Notes: generated from the sequence alone by a model not told the origin. A stretch of DNA of 64,000 bases from Antitrichia curtipendula (GCA_951230915.1 OX579637.1:3596001-3660000); one strand, 5' to 3'. Positions 1 to 11,391 are shown, numbered from the stretch's first letter. Made by a program: numbers and translations.

Positions 1-452
1 ATACAGAGAACATCCGGGGACTTCTTGTCTTCTCCAAAACCTGCAAACACAACTACCCGCACTAAACAATGGTTCTAGCATTGCCGGCATACCAACCCAG
101 TGTCATGACTTTTCAGACCAACACTTAGGAAGTGGAAATCAGAATACTTTGCAATGGAAATGAAAAGAATACAAGCGGAAAACTTGTTCAGTCTTGCCTG
201 GCCCCAAGATTGAAGCTAACTTCAATCTCACTAAATACTAAACACAAGGAAAATCCTAAAGGTTTCTTGAAAATCCTAAACTAAGGACCAGAGAATGACA
301 CGCGTCATTCTCTATCCACTAACTGTTGACTTTACAAACTTGCGGCGGATTCCGGAAAAAGTGGATCTCAGATCCGAAAAATCCGGATCTGACTGTTCAG
401 GTTCATCCGACCGGAAAGCTACTCTAAAGCTGCTTTCTACCTATTGCTTTTC
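1..452. other. 3' flank of transposon-protein gene, unit A
   Basis: No gene is seen. Roughly 60-345 matches about 4100-4345 in order (shared phrases such as atcaacccag/accaacccag, gtcatgactttt, accaacacttagga, gttgactttacaaa). It is therefore the 3' flank of a unit present twice in tandem. The two copies are clearly diverged. Confidence 0.6.
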
Positions 453-2183
453 CTACTTTTTCAGCCGCTTGGATGGCGTTGGTGTGGCCTTCGTGGTTCC
501 CTTCCTTGCTGGATGTTGTCGACTTGCTGAGGGCTTAGGACCGCGTGGTGCCTTACCCTTGGAAGAGGTGGGTCCCTTTCCTTTACTTTTCCCTGGTGTA
601 GGTTTCGGTTCCGAGTCCTCTTCTTCATGTCCAGACTCATCGCTTGAGTCGGACTCACTGACCTCCTTCTCAGTGGTCTCCGGAGACTCATCCTCCTCTG
701 AATATACGTCAATAGGTGGAGATGGCTCCCGACCTCTCTTTGGAGTAGACTTACGCTTTGCCGAAGTTCCTTTGGGAGACAACCCGGATGGTACGCGCTG
801 TGGGGTTCCTCCTTCCGGTTTCCGACTTGGACTGAGGATTTGGGATCCAAGTGAAAACCCTTTTCCGGTCTCTGATGGTGTCCGCAACTTTGATCGGCTG
901 CTCGGCGTAGTCTTCTCCTCCATTCCTCCTTTCCCCTTCCAGTCAGTAGAACTTGGTGAGGTATGTGACTTACCCGGTACCAATTTCTCCAACTTGTAAC
1001 CGGATTCCGACATAACTTCCCGTAACTCAAAGAGAGTTTTCTCCATCTTCTCATGATAATCTACCAAGACTGATACAATCTTGGGTCCTATTTGAGATCC
1101 CTCTTTCAATACTCCGGCATCAAAGAGATTGGCCTTATTAACCATATCACCCAGATGTCCTAGGAAATTCCGGATCCGCTTAAGGGTATCCGCGGATTCA
1201 GCTGAGACTCTCCTACTGTCATCTTCCGCCTTCTTCCCTAACTTCTCCTCGAGATCCTTAACTTGGCCGGTTAGGCTAGCTATCCGATCCTCTAACTTTC
1301 GGGTCATCTCTCTATCCCTCATCACTTGATTCCGGATGCCTTTCAACTCCTCAATGACAACCCCGAGAGGGTCATCCTTCTTCGCCCATACCGGATCCTT
1401 ACTGGTTCCCTCTACTATTTCCTTCTTTACTCTCTTCCGGGCAACCTCAAGTTCCGGTTCTGATTCCTCTCGTGATGCTTCCTTTTCTACTTCCTGTTCT
1501 GCTTCCAGACTAATCTCATACAACATCATGACCTCTGCTTTCTTATACATGGTATTCTCTTTTCCTCTCAGTAGTTCATTATGCTCATAGAGATGGAAGA
1601 GGAAGGGAGAAAGAGCTGATGGCTTTGATTTACTTACTACTGCCACCATCCTATTCACTACATCTCTCATTACTAACCCCCATGACACCTTCTGGTCTCC
1701 GGTCAAGGTCCCAAAGATCGTGTTAGCCAAGGTCACTGTGACCCTGGTTGGTCTGTCCGGATCCAAAAGCGGAACTAAGAATTCTAACACTCTCCTATGC
1801 CTCAAGTTCGAACAGTCCGTTATTGCAAATCCGTCCTTGGGGTTGACAGGGTTGCAGAACTTACCATTTGCAAACTTATCTGACCTTGCCTCCATGCCTT
1901 CTCCTTCCGTCGGAAACTCGTACACCTCTGCCCACACCTCGGAAGTCCATCCGGTCGGCAGAGCTCGGATCGTCTTGTGCCACTCGCTTGACTGGTCCGC
2001 AAGCAACTCCAACACCATCTCCTCGTTCCTCAAACTCCAGGGCTTCTTCATCAAACCCTCACACCCGATCTGGATCAGATCCTCCTTCAAAAGTGCTCTC
2101 TCCTTCATGCTTGCAGGTAACCCTGGCGTTACTGACCGGAGAGCAACTGAGAGTGGTTCATTGCTAACCTCGACCTTTACCAT
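453..2183 (-). CDS. Plant-transposon-protein-like ORF, copy A
   Basis: A 576-codon open frame on the minus strand. Residues ~100-230 hold a globular segment with NPVNPKDG, RRVLEFLVPLL, FGTLTGDQKVSWG and SALSPFLFHLY, which resembles the putative plant transposon protein domain found next to plant retroelements (recalled, not searched). Residues ~280-330 look like a coiled coil (VKDLEEKLGKKAEDD). The C-terminal ~200 residues are a low-complexity Ser/Pro/Lys/Glu tail ending in basic PSKRLKK, a possible nuclear signal. No catalytic motif is seen. The start is the ATG whose MVKVE opening matches copy B at 4504-6348. Copy A is fully open while copy B has five stops, so A is the younger or conserved copy. 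It could be a gag-like or accessory element protein; function is unknown. Confidence 0.7.
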   Translation of the reverse strand: MVKVEVSNEPLSVALRSVTPGLPASMKERALLKEDLIQIGCEGLMKKPWSLRNEEMVLELLADQSSEWHKTIRALPTGWTSEVWAEVYEFPTEGEGMEARSDKFANGKFCNPVNPKDGFAITDCSNLRHRRVLEFLVPLLDPDRPTRVTVTLANTIFGTLTGDQKVSWGLVMRDVVNRMVAVVSKSKPSALSPFLFHLYEHNELLRGKENTMYKKAEVMMLYEISLEAEQEVEKEASREESEPELEVARKRVKKEIVEGTSKDPVWAKKDDPLGVVIEELKGIRNQVMRDREMTRKLEDRIASLTGQVKDLEEKLGKKAEDDSRRVSAESADTLKRIRNFLGHLGDMVNKANLFDAGVLKEGSQIGPKIVSVLVDYHEKMEKTLFELREVMSESGYKLEKLVPGKSHTSPSSTDWKGKGGMEEKTTPSSRSKLRTPSETGKGFSLGSQILSPSRKPEGGTPQRVPSGLSPKGTSAKRKSTPKRGREPSPPIDVYSEEDESPETTEKEVSESDSSDESGHEEEDSEPKPTPGKSKGKGPTSSKGKAPRGPKPSASRQHPARKGTTKATPTPSKRLKK

Positions 2184-3329
2184 GGTGCTTCAAGATCTAA
2201 ACTAGGTAGTCAAACTTTCGCTCAAGAAAATGACAGTCACTCACGGCTCACTCTTGCTCGAGACAGCTCCTTCACACCACTACTCCTCGCCTACAAAGAT
2301 GGCAGTCAGACTTCCGTCCTCCAATAACCGGAATCGCAAAACACTTAACACTCTTCAGATAAGCTCCTCAATCACTAAGAAACACTCTTAGAAAACAGAC
2401 TACACCGGAAAGGAAAGAGACGATGACTAGGGTTTGAACAGGACCCTTCGTCTTTGTTCCCCGTCCGATTTTCCCTACCGTTAAAAGTGACCGTTCTCCT
2501 CCTTACTCGGAAAGTGTTTCCGTTCAACCGTCCTCCGCATATTCCGGTAGTGTTTGTTGGTCGCCGGTTAGGTTTTTCGATACTGGTTTGGCCATACCCG
2601 GATACTTGGGAATCCTGTTTAGGATTTCTCATTGGTTTCCGGTTTCCGGTCTAAGACAGAAATAACAAAGATCTGTCTTAACCATTTTATCTCATTAAAG
2701 AGATACTATGGTTGCTAATCTATGAATCACATAGATTGGATAAATCTACCCCATAAACAACAACAAAAATATAGAATTAAACTCTTTAACTGAAATCTAG
2801 TACAAAGTAATAGATTTTGGTATTCCGGGTTCCCACAGATGACTCAAGTATCGTTCCGCAGGGATTTAGTTTGTACTTCCTTAAGTAACCGGATCAGGAT
2901 TAGACAAGTATACCCTATTTTTCTTATGCCAGTCTTCAAACAACCACAAAAGGAACCGGAGAGCCTTACTTCCCAAATCTAAGGACTTCCCATCTTAATT
3001 CACATCATTATTACTCATTTGTTCCTACCCGGAAATCTCAAAAGGAGTGTCCTGAACCTGTACCTCTTCCGGTTCCGGTTATGATTATACTTAATAAAAC
3101 ATGAAGTTTAACCTCTATATCAGAGGGATCCGCTAATTGGATTTAAGGAAGGATGCGTAAGATTCTATCCTTCTCATTATTTAAAGTGAAGGAAGTTCCA
3201 CTGAAAGAAAAACAAGCAAAAGACTCACAAATCAAAACATAAGTTTTTCCTCACAACTAACCCAAAAATGAATCCAAATCAGTAGGTCACTCAAGAAACC
3301 CCTACCGTCCTCCAACACTACAATAACAG
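2184..3329. other. 5' flank of copy A, CCGG-rich, no gene
   Basis: No supported gene. The part up to ~2700 corresponds to 6380-6850 upstream of copy B; both end in an aaccatttta-type stretch. CCGG tetramers recur throughout, as in the rest of 1-8100. It is presumably promoter and leader of copy A plus spacer. Confidence 0.45.
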
Positions 3330-3521
3330 CACTAGTAGAAAACGCAGGAATTTTGACAGAATTTTGTTGATTTGGACGTGTTGATCCGGTCATTGTTTTG
3401 TTGATTTCAACAGAAATCTGTTAATTGTAACAGATTTCTGTTGAAATCAACAAAACAATGACCGGATCAACACGTCCAAATCAACAAAATTCTGTCAAAA
3501 TTCCTGCGTTTTCTACTAGTG
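3330..3521. mobile_element. CACTA-type foldback MITE 1
   Basis: A 192-bp foldback. Its ends are CACTAGTAGAAAAC and the exact reverse complement. The two 94-bp arms (3330-3423 and 3428-3521) are perfectly complementary by my reading, around a 4-nt loop. A 3-bp target duplication CAG flanks it (3327-3329 and 3522-3524). CACTA termini plus a 3-bp duplication are diagnostic of the CACTA (En/Spm) superfamily. It is non-coding, so it would need a transposase in trans. The lack of arm divergence implies a very recent insertion. Confidence 0.95.
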
Positions 3522-3839
3522 CAGATTCAACCGGATTAGTTCTAATAACCGGATTTAGATACCTTGCTAATTAGGAGAGCTTATTCGTCTTCCCGTTCCT
3601 TTCCCTCAAAAACAGTAGAACCTCTTCAGACGTTAACTAGCATCTGTTCTTAACTCTCAAGAACACACCCAGTCTAGGAATGGCTATTCTACTCAAAGAG
3701 ACTCCAAGAAACATCAGCAGTAGAACTTAATTCCGAATATACAAGGTCTTCCTCATCCAAACTCTGAGAACCGGATCCAGGTAGAATCCGGGGGAACTCC
3801 TTCTTCACTCCAACACACGCAAGACCAGCTACCAGCACA

Positions 3840-4088
3840 CACTAGTAGAAAAAAGCGTGTCCTAACCCACTGAAAAATCAATTGTTTTAGGTTGATTAGG
3901 AAGTGGGTTCGGATAGCTTGATTCGGACATCAATCAACATCTTTCAGTTGATTCGGACATGAATTAACAACTTTCAGTTGGTTTGGACAGCAGAAACATG
4001 TTGATTGTTTGCCAAACCAAGAGAGAAAATTTTAAAAATTGCCGAATCAACAGAAACGTGCAAATTAGGGTAGGCAATACTAGTAGTG
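3840..4088. mobile_element. CACTA-type MITE 2
   Basis: A 249-bp element starting CACTAGTAGAAAAA and ending CTAGTAGTG, flanked by the 3-bp duplication ACA (3837-3839 and 4089-4091). Unlike MITE 1 it is not a full foldback. The interior carries short repeats of the type ttgattcggacat/ttagttggtttggaca. It has no coding capacity. Confidence 0.85.
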
Positions 4089-4503
4089 ACAAAATATTGT
4101 TTCAAGCACTACCGACATATCAACCCAGAGTCATGACTTTTCAAACCAACACTTAGGATGTGGAAATGTAGTTTTAAATTGCACAAATGCTGAAATGTAT
4201 CATAAGAATACCCGGGGCATCAAACTAATTTCCGCCCCTAAATAACTAAAACCTCAAAGGAACCCTAAAAGGCCCTCAAGGAAGCAACTAATGACCAGGG
4301 AATGACACATGGCATTCTCCAATCCAAAACTAAGTTGACTTTACAAAAAGCGGCATAGTCCGCCAAAAGGATCTCAGATCCGGATTTTGTGGATCCGGTT
4401 GTCCAGGTTCATCCTCCTAGAAGTACTTCTAAAACTACTTCCTAAGTGAAAAACTTTCGTTTTTCTCCGCCTACCTACTATGCTTCTAAATTAGAATCTA
4501 AGT

Positions 4504-6348
4504 CTATCCTTTCTTCTGTCGCTTCCCTGAAGTGTCCACATGGGATGCTCCACCTCTACGAGCGGGCTACTTCCTGCTTCTTGATGTCTTAGCGCCACGC
4601 CCAGCAGAAGGTTTGGTCGGAGTTTTACCTTTACCGCGCGGTGGAGACTTTGGTTCCGGTTCCGAATCTCCGGACTCCCCTTCGCTAGATCTGGAAGAGC
4701 TACCTTCCTCCTCTGAAGTGCTGGGTGACTCTTCTTCTTGATTTCCTTCCGGGGTAACATCTTGCTCTCGCTTATGAGCCCCCTTCTGCCCTTTTCGCGC
4801 ACTTGCTTCTTTGGACGATGGACCGGAAACTTTGCTTACTGGAGTTCAGATTTCTTCTTCTCCCGTCCTTGAGTGACTTCGGATCTGGGAACCAGGTGCC
4901 GACCCTTTTCTCGTTCTTGAGTCCACTCTACTTGCGGTCTTGGAAGGTTGTGGAGTCTTCACTGCTTCCTTGCCCTTCCGACCCGAGGACTGAGGTGAAG
5001 AAAACTTCGGTGGAAGTTTGGAAGGAATCGCTTCCTTCCCTTGACCGGATCCCTTGCCGATTTCCGGATGTAGTTGGAGTTGCTCGGCTATCGCCCGCAT
5101 CTCGAGACGGTTGTTCTCCATCTTTTCCCCAAAATCGACCAGCACCAACACAATCTTGGGTCCCATCTGCATCCCTTCCTTCAAAACACCCGAGTCGAAC
5201 AACTTTGATTTGTTCAACACATCACCCGGGTTGCTGATGTAGCTCCGGATCCGGGTGAGCGCCTCATGATTGGCCACATTGAGTCTCGACTCTTCCGTCT
5301 TCTGCCTAAGTTTGGCTTGAAGATCTTTTACTTGATTAGTGAGCTCCTCAACTCTCCCTTTCGGTTTCTTCGCTCCCTTATTCTGGACTAGACCCTCAAT
5401 TTCCTTGTATATGTCAGCTGGGTTGGTCTTTCCCAGTAACTCTCCTATCTTCCGGTTAGACTCTCTTTCACCGGAAAATCTCTTCTTGACTACTCTCAAC
5501 TCCTCAATGATCCTATCTATTGGATCACTTTTCCGGTCAGTTTCCTAGATGGGATCTTTCTTCCCACTACTCTCAACTAAGGACTTACCCTTCCCTCGAG
5601 TTCTTCTTTCCTCTTCCGGTTCCAAAGATTCTACTTCAGACACTTCTTTTTTCCCCTCAGTTTACGGTCCGGGACTAATCTCATACTGTAGCATGACTTG
5701 TGCCGACTTGTACACCGACCTCTCGTTTTCTCTTAGAAGATCTAAGGATTGATATAAGTGAAAAAGGAAAGGACTGAGTGGGGATGGTTTAGTTTTTCCT
5801 GTTGCTGCTTCCATCTTCAGGACTAAGTCCCTAACTACTTTTCCCCAATGAACCTTCCTCTCACCGGAAAGAGCTCCAAAGAGCGTATTGGCTAACGTGA
5901 TGGTGATCTGGGTGGGTCTCTCCGGGTTGAGTATGGGTACTAAAAATTCTAAAACTCTCTGATGCCTCACGTCTGCACAGTCACTCACTGCATACCCATC
6001 CTTGGGGTTAACCGGATTCGAAAACTTACCACTACAAAATTTATCTGTCTGAGAAGCCCATCTTTTGCCTTCCGGTGGAAATCCGTAGACGAGCGCCCAC
6101 TGCTCTGCTGTCCAATCGTCTGACTAGGCCCTCAGTGTGGCTTTCCATTTGTTGGATGGATCCGTCAGCAGCTCCCTCACCATGCTCTTGTCCCTCAAGT
6201 TCCAGGGCACTTCCAAGAATCCTTGGCATCCAATCTGTGACAAATCCTCCCCCAATCTCTCCTTCTCACTTTTATCTTTTGGTATACCCGGAACAACAGT
6301 CCGGAGGGCAATCGGCTCCATCTCCTCTTCCGCCTCAACTTTCACCAT
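4504..6348 (-). pseudogene. Plant-transposon-protein-like ORF, copy B (five stops)
   Basis: Collinear with copy A along its whole length. It starts MVKVE, then has NPVNPKDGYA, RVLEFLVPIL, FGALSG, PLSPFLFHLY, a coiled-coil section, and a Ser/Pro/Lys tail ending RQKKG. It stays in one frame for ~1.85 kb but contains five premature stops: 6124-6126 TAG, 5662-5664 TAA, 5545-5547 TAG, 4846-4848 TGA and 4567-4569 TAG. No frameshift was found. The open frame also extends upstream of this ATG to 6492, so the ancestral N-terminus may have been longer. It is a silent tandem duplicate. Confidence 0.8.
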
Positions 6349-8183
6349 CTCTACACACTTTCCTAAAGTGAAATCCAAATCTTCAATATTCAGTGTCACT
6401 CGTCCTATCCGCACTTCAATATTTTTGTTCGGCAACCTTCTTCTACTCTTAAGATAAAAACTTCTCAACTGGAAATTCAAAACAGCACACAATCTTCACG
6501 CTGAGAACTCCCCACTAACCACGATCTCACAGCTCTCACAAGTCTTCCGGATGCACAATGAAATAGGAAGAGAAATTGACCTCCAATCTCTTCTCTCAGT
6601 TTCCGGTCCCGTGGCCGTTGGTCTGATCGTTGCGGTTATCATGCGAGTATCCTAACCGTTTTTTCTTCCCGTTGGATTTCTGATAGGGTCCGTTAGAACG
6701 GTTTTGACTTCCGATTCTGTATCTAGTACGTGTGGAATATTGTTGGCTTTCTTGATTTTCCTTTCCGGTTCCGGTATCCAGTTATATGGGTTTGAATAAC
6801 TATTTTTGCTAAACCATTTTAACTAACTTGGAAACCACCTTATTTTCTATTCTATAGTTGTAGGGTTTTTATATCCTTCTAGCTCCTAGAAGCCAAAAAA
6901 AATATAGTAAGTGTGTCTCTTTGGCTTCTAAATCTATACTAACAAACTTAATCTTGTTTCCGAGGTTGTCACACCCGATTTGCAACCAAGAGGATTCTGC
7001 CGAAGATGCCTGCCCGAAGAACGACTCCAGCAGCCATGAGGGCCGGATCTTCATCAAAGAAGGTGCGCAAGTGATTAGTTAGAGTTATAGTTTTGATAGT
7101 TAGGATTTGTTGGTTAATACTTTCCGGAACAGGTAATCCAGTTGTGGAACCCTTAGTTCTGGACTTTTAGGATTTTATCGGCTTTCCGGTTTTCCGGGAA
7201 CAATTAGTAGGACCGTTAGCCGGATTTGTAGTTGTCCCGTTGGCCGGATTTTGGGTTGGCCGTTTGTCCACTTTTTGTTGTTTTTAAGGGCAAGCCGGCT
7301 TGTTGGCCTATCATTCCCTTTCTTTGTTATTTAATCGAAGCTTACCGGAGATCAATTTGATCATTTCTTTGCGTATTGCGTTTATATTCAAGTTGTATGC
7401 TGGTTTGTAAATGAGGGTGTACAAGAGGGAGTCCGAATTCCTTGATTGACGGAGGAGTTGAAATGTGCTTTGATAGAAGAGGTTTAGACTTGTGAGAGAG
7501 GAGCTGTGCATGGTGCCTTTAATTTGCCGGAACAGTGATCCAGTGGAAGCCTGGAAGGAGTGTGGGTGCAAGTCTAAAAGTCCAGGGAGGATTCTGTGCG
7601 GAAATAAGCAACCGCCAAAGGAATAAACCTAACCATCGGAAGGTCTACCAACCTCCGGAGCAGTCAACAGCTAGGAAGTTAGCATTCAAATCCAAAAAGT
7701 CTTGATCCATTGTTGTAGTAAGGAGGACCTAACAAAGCCTTGCATGACCTGCTTTCTGAATAAGTTATACGGAAGGTTGTGAGGGTACGGATTTCTTCCA
7801 TTGCTATTACAGTATAATTTTTATTGTTGGATTTTGTTTGTTAAAGATAGAGAGAGTGAGAATCAAGAGTGGTAAAGTCCCTACCCCTTGGAAAGATCAA
7901 TAACGGACCTCCTGAGGGTAAAACAGGGGGATCCAAAACTAATATTTGGAGAGTTGGAACCGGATTCCGGAAGAGGACGGATCCAGACTAGAATCTAAAT
8001 AACACTAGTTTCCGGAAGAGAAGCAATAGACTGAACGGATTGCTTGGGGTGTTTGGGAAGCGATACCGGATACTCAAAACTTGAAACAACATACTAGAAT
8101 TCCCTGGGATAATAACTCGTATCATCTTACCACATTTTTGTGTTAAAGATACATACGCGCTAACTACACGTGCGACAAAATTT
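6349..8183. other. 5' flank of copy B and spacer, no gene
   Basis: Above 6492 the region has no long reading frame. It stays rich in CCGG motifs up to about 8050, then loses them, which suggests the right edge of the CCGG-rich repeat near 8.1 kb. A short frame at 7005-7073 (starts MPARRTTPAA) is too small to call. Confidence 0.4.
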
Positions 8184-8747
8184 GTGACTCTTGCTGACGA
8201 CAAGGAGTACTTGAAGTGTTACTTGTGGCTGCTTCTGGCAGCACTCCACAAATGCCCAAATGTGGCTGCCTTTTGGTTGCAGTATCCATCACTAGTGCAC
8301 CAGTCTATCGATGACATTAGTTCTAGATGCCGGACACTTGGCTCGTATGAGTTCCTTGATATTGTGGAAGGTGAGGGACTAGCTGCAAACGTTGTTGCAT
8401 GCATTCGACACGGCCCCTCACCTTCACTGCAACAGTATATCTGATTGTTTTTTCTTGCTTGTGCAGGAGAAGTAGGCCCTACGTCCAAAGACAAGGTCAA
8501 AAGCAACAACGAGTCCGAAAAAAACCTGGAAGGCGTGGTCGGCCAAGGTTTGATGTTGAACTCTACCTTTAGCCCTATGTCTTAAGTAGGCTGTTTTGAA
8601 CCTTGCCGGAGTCCTTTGTCACAATGAAGTCATGTTGAAGTTGCGAGACAATAGAGTATGTGTCGTGAAAGTCATGTTGAAGTCAAGAGGGAGTAGCACA
8701 GAAGTTCATGTACAATCAAGTGCATCAAGGAGTTGTAGGTCTGTCAC

Positions 8748-9008
8748 GTGACAAGGAATCCGCATTCACCAAAGGAATTCACTTGTGTACTACCAAGCCT
8801 AAAACATCTGAGGTGGTGCTTGTTGCAGTTTAGCATTGGTGACAAAGTGTTCCTTTTCAACCCTCGGGCTACTCGTCAAAAAGTAGCAAAGGGCAAAGTC
8901 AGTGGATTGCCTATGCAAAATAAGTTCCACTGTAAAGACATTTCCGAGCTGTGGGTGAAGGTCGACCTAACAGAGATAGTCCAAGGAACATTATATTCAC
9001 TATTTTGA
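8748..9008 (+). pseudogene. Possible DUF8039-like C-terminal fragment
   Basis: The 3' half of this frame reads FSIGDKVFLFNP, VAKGKVSGLP, HCKDISELWVKVDL and EIVQGTLYSLF. The order (GD-V-L-P, VAKG-V, W-VKV, V--G) resembles the DUF8039-type domain at the C-terminus of some plant En/Spm-associated proteins. This is recalled, not searched. The upstream part of the frame is not recognisable. An ATGAGAG motif follows at 9019-9027. It is likely the tail of a decayed transposon gene. A separate short frame at 8184-8444 has no recognisable feature. Confidence 0.25.
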
Positions 9009-9567
9009 GAGTTTTCCAACGAAATGAGAGTTTATACTTAATGCCTTAGAATTTTGCAAAGCAAATAAAAGCAAAAAAAGAAGAATTAAACGTCAGCAAA
9101 CACATAAAATGCATTCAATGACAATGAAAACAAGCTTCCAAATGAAGAATTCAGAAATGATATGCTCAAATTTGCGCACTACATCTCTATTACTCCAAAA
9201 AATCATATCGTTTACATATATTTTGCTTTGCAATGCATGCAATATATACTCCTCTATAGGATGACATGTGTAGGATCCAAGCAATGGGTGCGTGATAAAA
9301 GCAATCCTTTGGACCCACCTAAGATACTAGTGGACTAGAATTCAGATAAGAAGCATGAGAATATGAATGCACATGTATTATAAACATCTAGCAACTACGT
9401 GATGTACTCTTGAGCTTTTCAAGGGCCATTAAAGTTTCAGGCCCTCGACTATACCCCCCCTTGACACTTGCACCTGCCTAACGCATGTGTTTTCTTTCTT
9501 GCGCTTGTAGTGACCTTCGTTCCCAAGAGTCCCAAGTAGGAGTAGAGGATTGAGTACACGCTGACCT
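9009..9567. other. No gene seen
   Basis: AT-rich spacer with no convincing coding or repeat structure. Confidence 0.4.
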
Positions 9568-10029
9568 TCAAGCTTTTTCTTTTATCCTTCCTAATTCAGT
9601 CAATGCACGACAACGTGGAAGTGGAAGACAAGCAACCACGGGTTCAGGAATTTCCGCACGCAGATCACTTGGTGTATGGGATTTCACTTCCGGTGTAGAC
9701 ATTAAATAATTAGCATCTCCATAAAGCTTCTTTTGCGTCCCTTTCTCTGAAATAGATGGCGACCTTGACGAATCCCGGACTGTCCAAGAGCGCAGAGGAG
9801 ATGGCGAGCAAGAAATCGGCAAGCACGGCTTCTTGTCTGGGGGACTATTTACCACTCTGTCCTCGATCTGCTTGACAGAGAAGTCCATGGTGGAATTAAC
9901 AATAGGAGCCGAGCAAAGGAAATTTTCCGTATTAAGTATCACGTACTGCCCATAGTCCAGAATGGAGTCCTCAGATGCTTGACACGGGAGGATCCCATCC
10001 AGCCTAGATCTTATAGACGCGTTATTCAT
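9568..10029 (-). CDS. Terminal exon of unknown gene (minus strand)
   Basis: An open exon-like frame preceded on the minus strand by a pyrimidine-rich tract and acceptor CCTTGCCAG, directly before ATGAATAACGCG. It encodes ~153 residues rich in Ser and Pro (KPCLPISCSPSPLRSW, SSRSPSISEKG). No domain is recognised. It lies ~240 bp downstream of the FCP1-like exon, so it may be that gene's last exon or a separate fragment. Confidence 0.35.
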   Translation of the reverse strand: MNNASIRSRLDGILPCQASEDSILDYGQYVILNTENFLCSAPIVNSTMDFSVKQIEDRVVNSPPDKKPCLPISCSPSPLRSWTVRDSSRSPSISEKGTQKKLYGDANYLMSTPEVKSHTPSDLRAEIPEPVVACLPLPRCRALTELGRIKEKA

Positions 10030-10228
10030 CTGGCAAGGAAAAATAAGAAAATTAGCCATAGAACTTTGAACAGATCATAAGTACATAAGGTTCAGTATAA
10101 GCTCTAGCCAAAGTAGAGGACCTTTGAACTGTAAATACACAATCGTCCCAAAGTCCACGACACCGCAAAGGGTGCTAAAATGCAACAGACAAACACGAAA
10201 AAATAAGTTGTTTTTAGGATGCTACATC

Positions 10229-10249
10229 TTTGGTCGACTCGAGCTGCAT
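10229..10249. repeat. Degenerate hybrid 21-bp palindrome
   Basis: The centre CGACTCG is intact, one arm is close to the GGTCGA type and the other to the AGCTCG type. It lies in non-coding sequence between exons. Confidence 0.4.
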
Positions 10250-10265
10250 ACCTCCAAAACTAAGT

Positions 10266-11391
10266 CTAACTAACACTAGCGGACCCACGAAGGACCTCTA
10301 TAAGATTGTCATACTCTCGGCGACCCCGTTCTTCACTCAGCATCCGTCTTCCAATCCTCCATTTTTTATTCTCTCTGAAGGACTTGAGACCATTGCTGCG
10401 GTTGACGTGCAACTGTTGGAACCAAGGAAGTAGGACTGCCAGAAGAAACGTGTCCCTGTCACCATTTCCTTGATTACTCCAGGAATCGGATAATATTACA
10501 TTCTCAGGCTTGTTCATGATGTGTTTGCGCGGGCTGTTGTCTACTATGACTGTATTATGAGAAGTGAAATTTCCATGGAAGCCAGCGAAAAGGAAATCTA
10601 GATTCTTAAGGAACAATTCCTTATTTGTTCCTGGTTCCTTGTAAGTGGTCAACCTCTTGGCTCTATCCCTGCACTTGACAATCTTGCACAAGTCTTGCCC
10701 AAGAACGAGGAAGGGCCATTTTCCCTCCCGAAAGAGGTATCCACAGATTTCATGGGTCGTAGTTTTTTTCATGCAGCTCCATACAGTAATTTTTGCTATC
10801 ATCTCTAGCTCCTTCAAGAACTCAGCGCAATTTGGACGAACATATACTGCTTTGGGTCCAACAATTGCAGCGATTGTAGCAGAGTGCGGCTCTGCGGCAT
10901 CGCGAAAATGCTCGGTTGAACTGTTGGACTTCCATTCCTCGCAGTGGCATAAAATGCCATTAAGGTCCAGGATGACATTCATCCACTATTCTACCACCCC
11001 GGACCTCAATGGACGGTGGACGCCCTCCGTGTTTCCTTTATGGTTTACTGTAGGATCGGACCCCTGCTAACAAACATACAAATGTGCATCCAATTACGAT
11101 TGTGAAACTAGCTTAATTCGTACATCATGTGAAATCATATCATTGTTGAAGGACAAACAACAATATAGAATGTCCAGTTGTGTCATTCAAAGACAAGAGA
11201 TTATACCTTCTCCAGTGCCGAACTTGAAGGTCGATCAGGAATTTCACAATTGGTTGCCACACAATGAGGCGCTGAAGTATCTTCATCCAGCTCAACGAAC
11301 TCAGCTGAATATATCGGATTTTCATCCTCATCCCGATTTTGTGTAGAAGGGAGAATAGAAACCTCATGATAACTATCCACATTCATAAGTC
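10266..11391 (-). pseudogene. FCP1/NIF-like phosphatase gene, two exons, in-frame TAG
   Basis: Exon 1 is 11207-11391: acceptor TTGCAG upstream, then an acidic, Ser-rich stretch ending SSSALEK, with donor GTATAA. Exon 2 is 10266-11063, with acceptor TTAGCAG and matching phase 0. Exon 2 carries an FCP1-homology (NLI-interacting factor) domain: ILDLNGILCHC, VYVRPNCAEFLKEL, ITVWSCMKKTT, FLKNLDFLF, TVIVDNSPRK. In active FCP/SCP phosphatases the motif is DxDGT; here it is DLNGI, so the second aspartate is Asn, which argues against normal Ser/Thr phosphatase activity. An in-frame TAG at 10986-10988 sits just before the catalytic motif. From memory, LDLNG variants are typical of a moss-expanded family. 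Confidence 0.6.

Noticed and set aside
295..999. Ser-rich plus-strand frame
   Set aside because: It is the antisense shadow of the Ser/Pro/Glu-rich tail of transposon-protein copy A.
8184..8444. 86-codon plus-strand frame
   Set aside because: No recognisable motif, no splice or start context, and a similar frame exists on the other strand.
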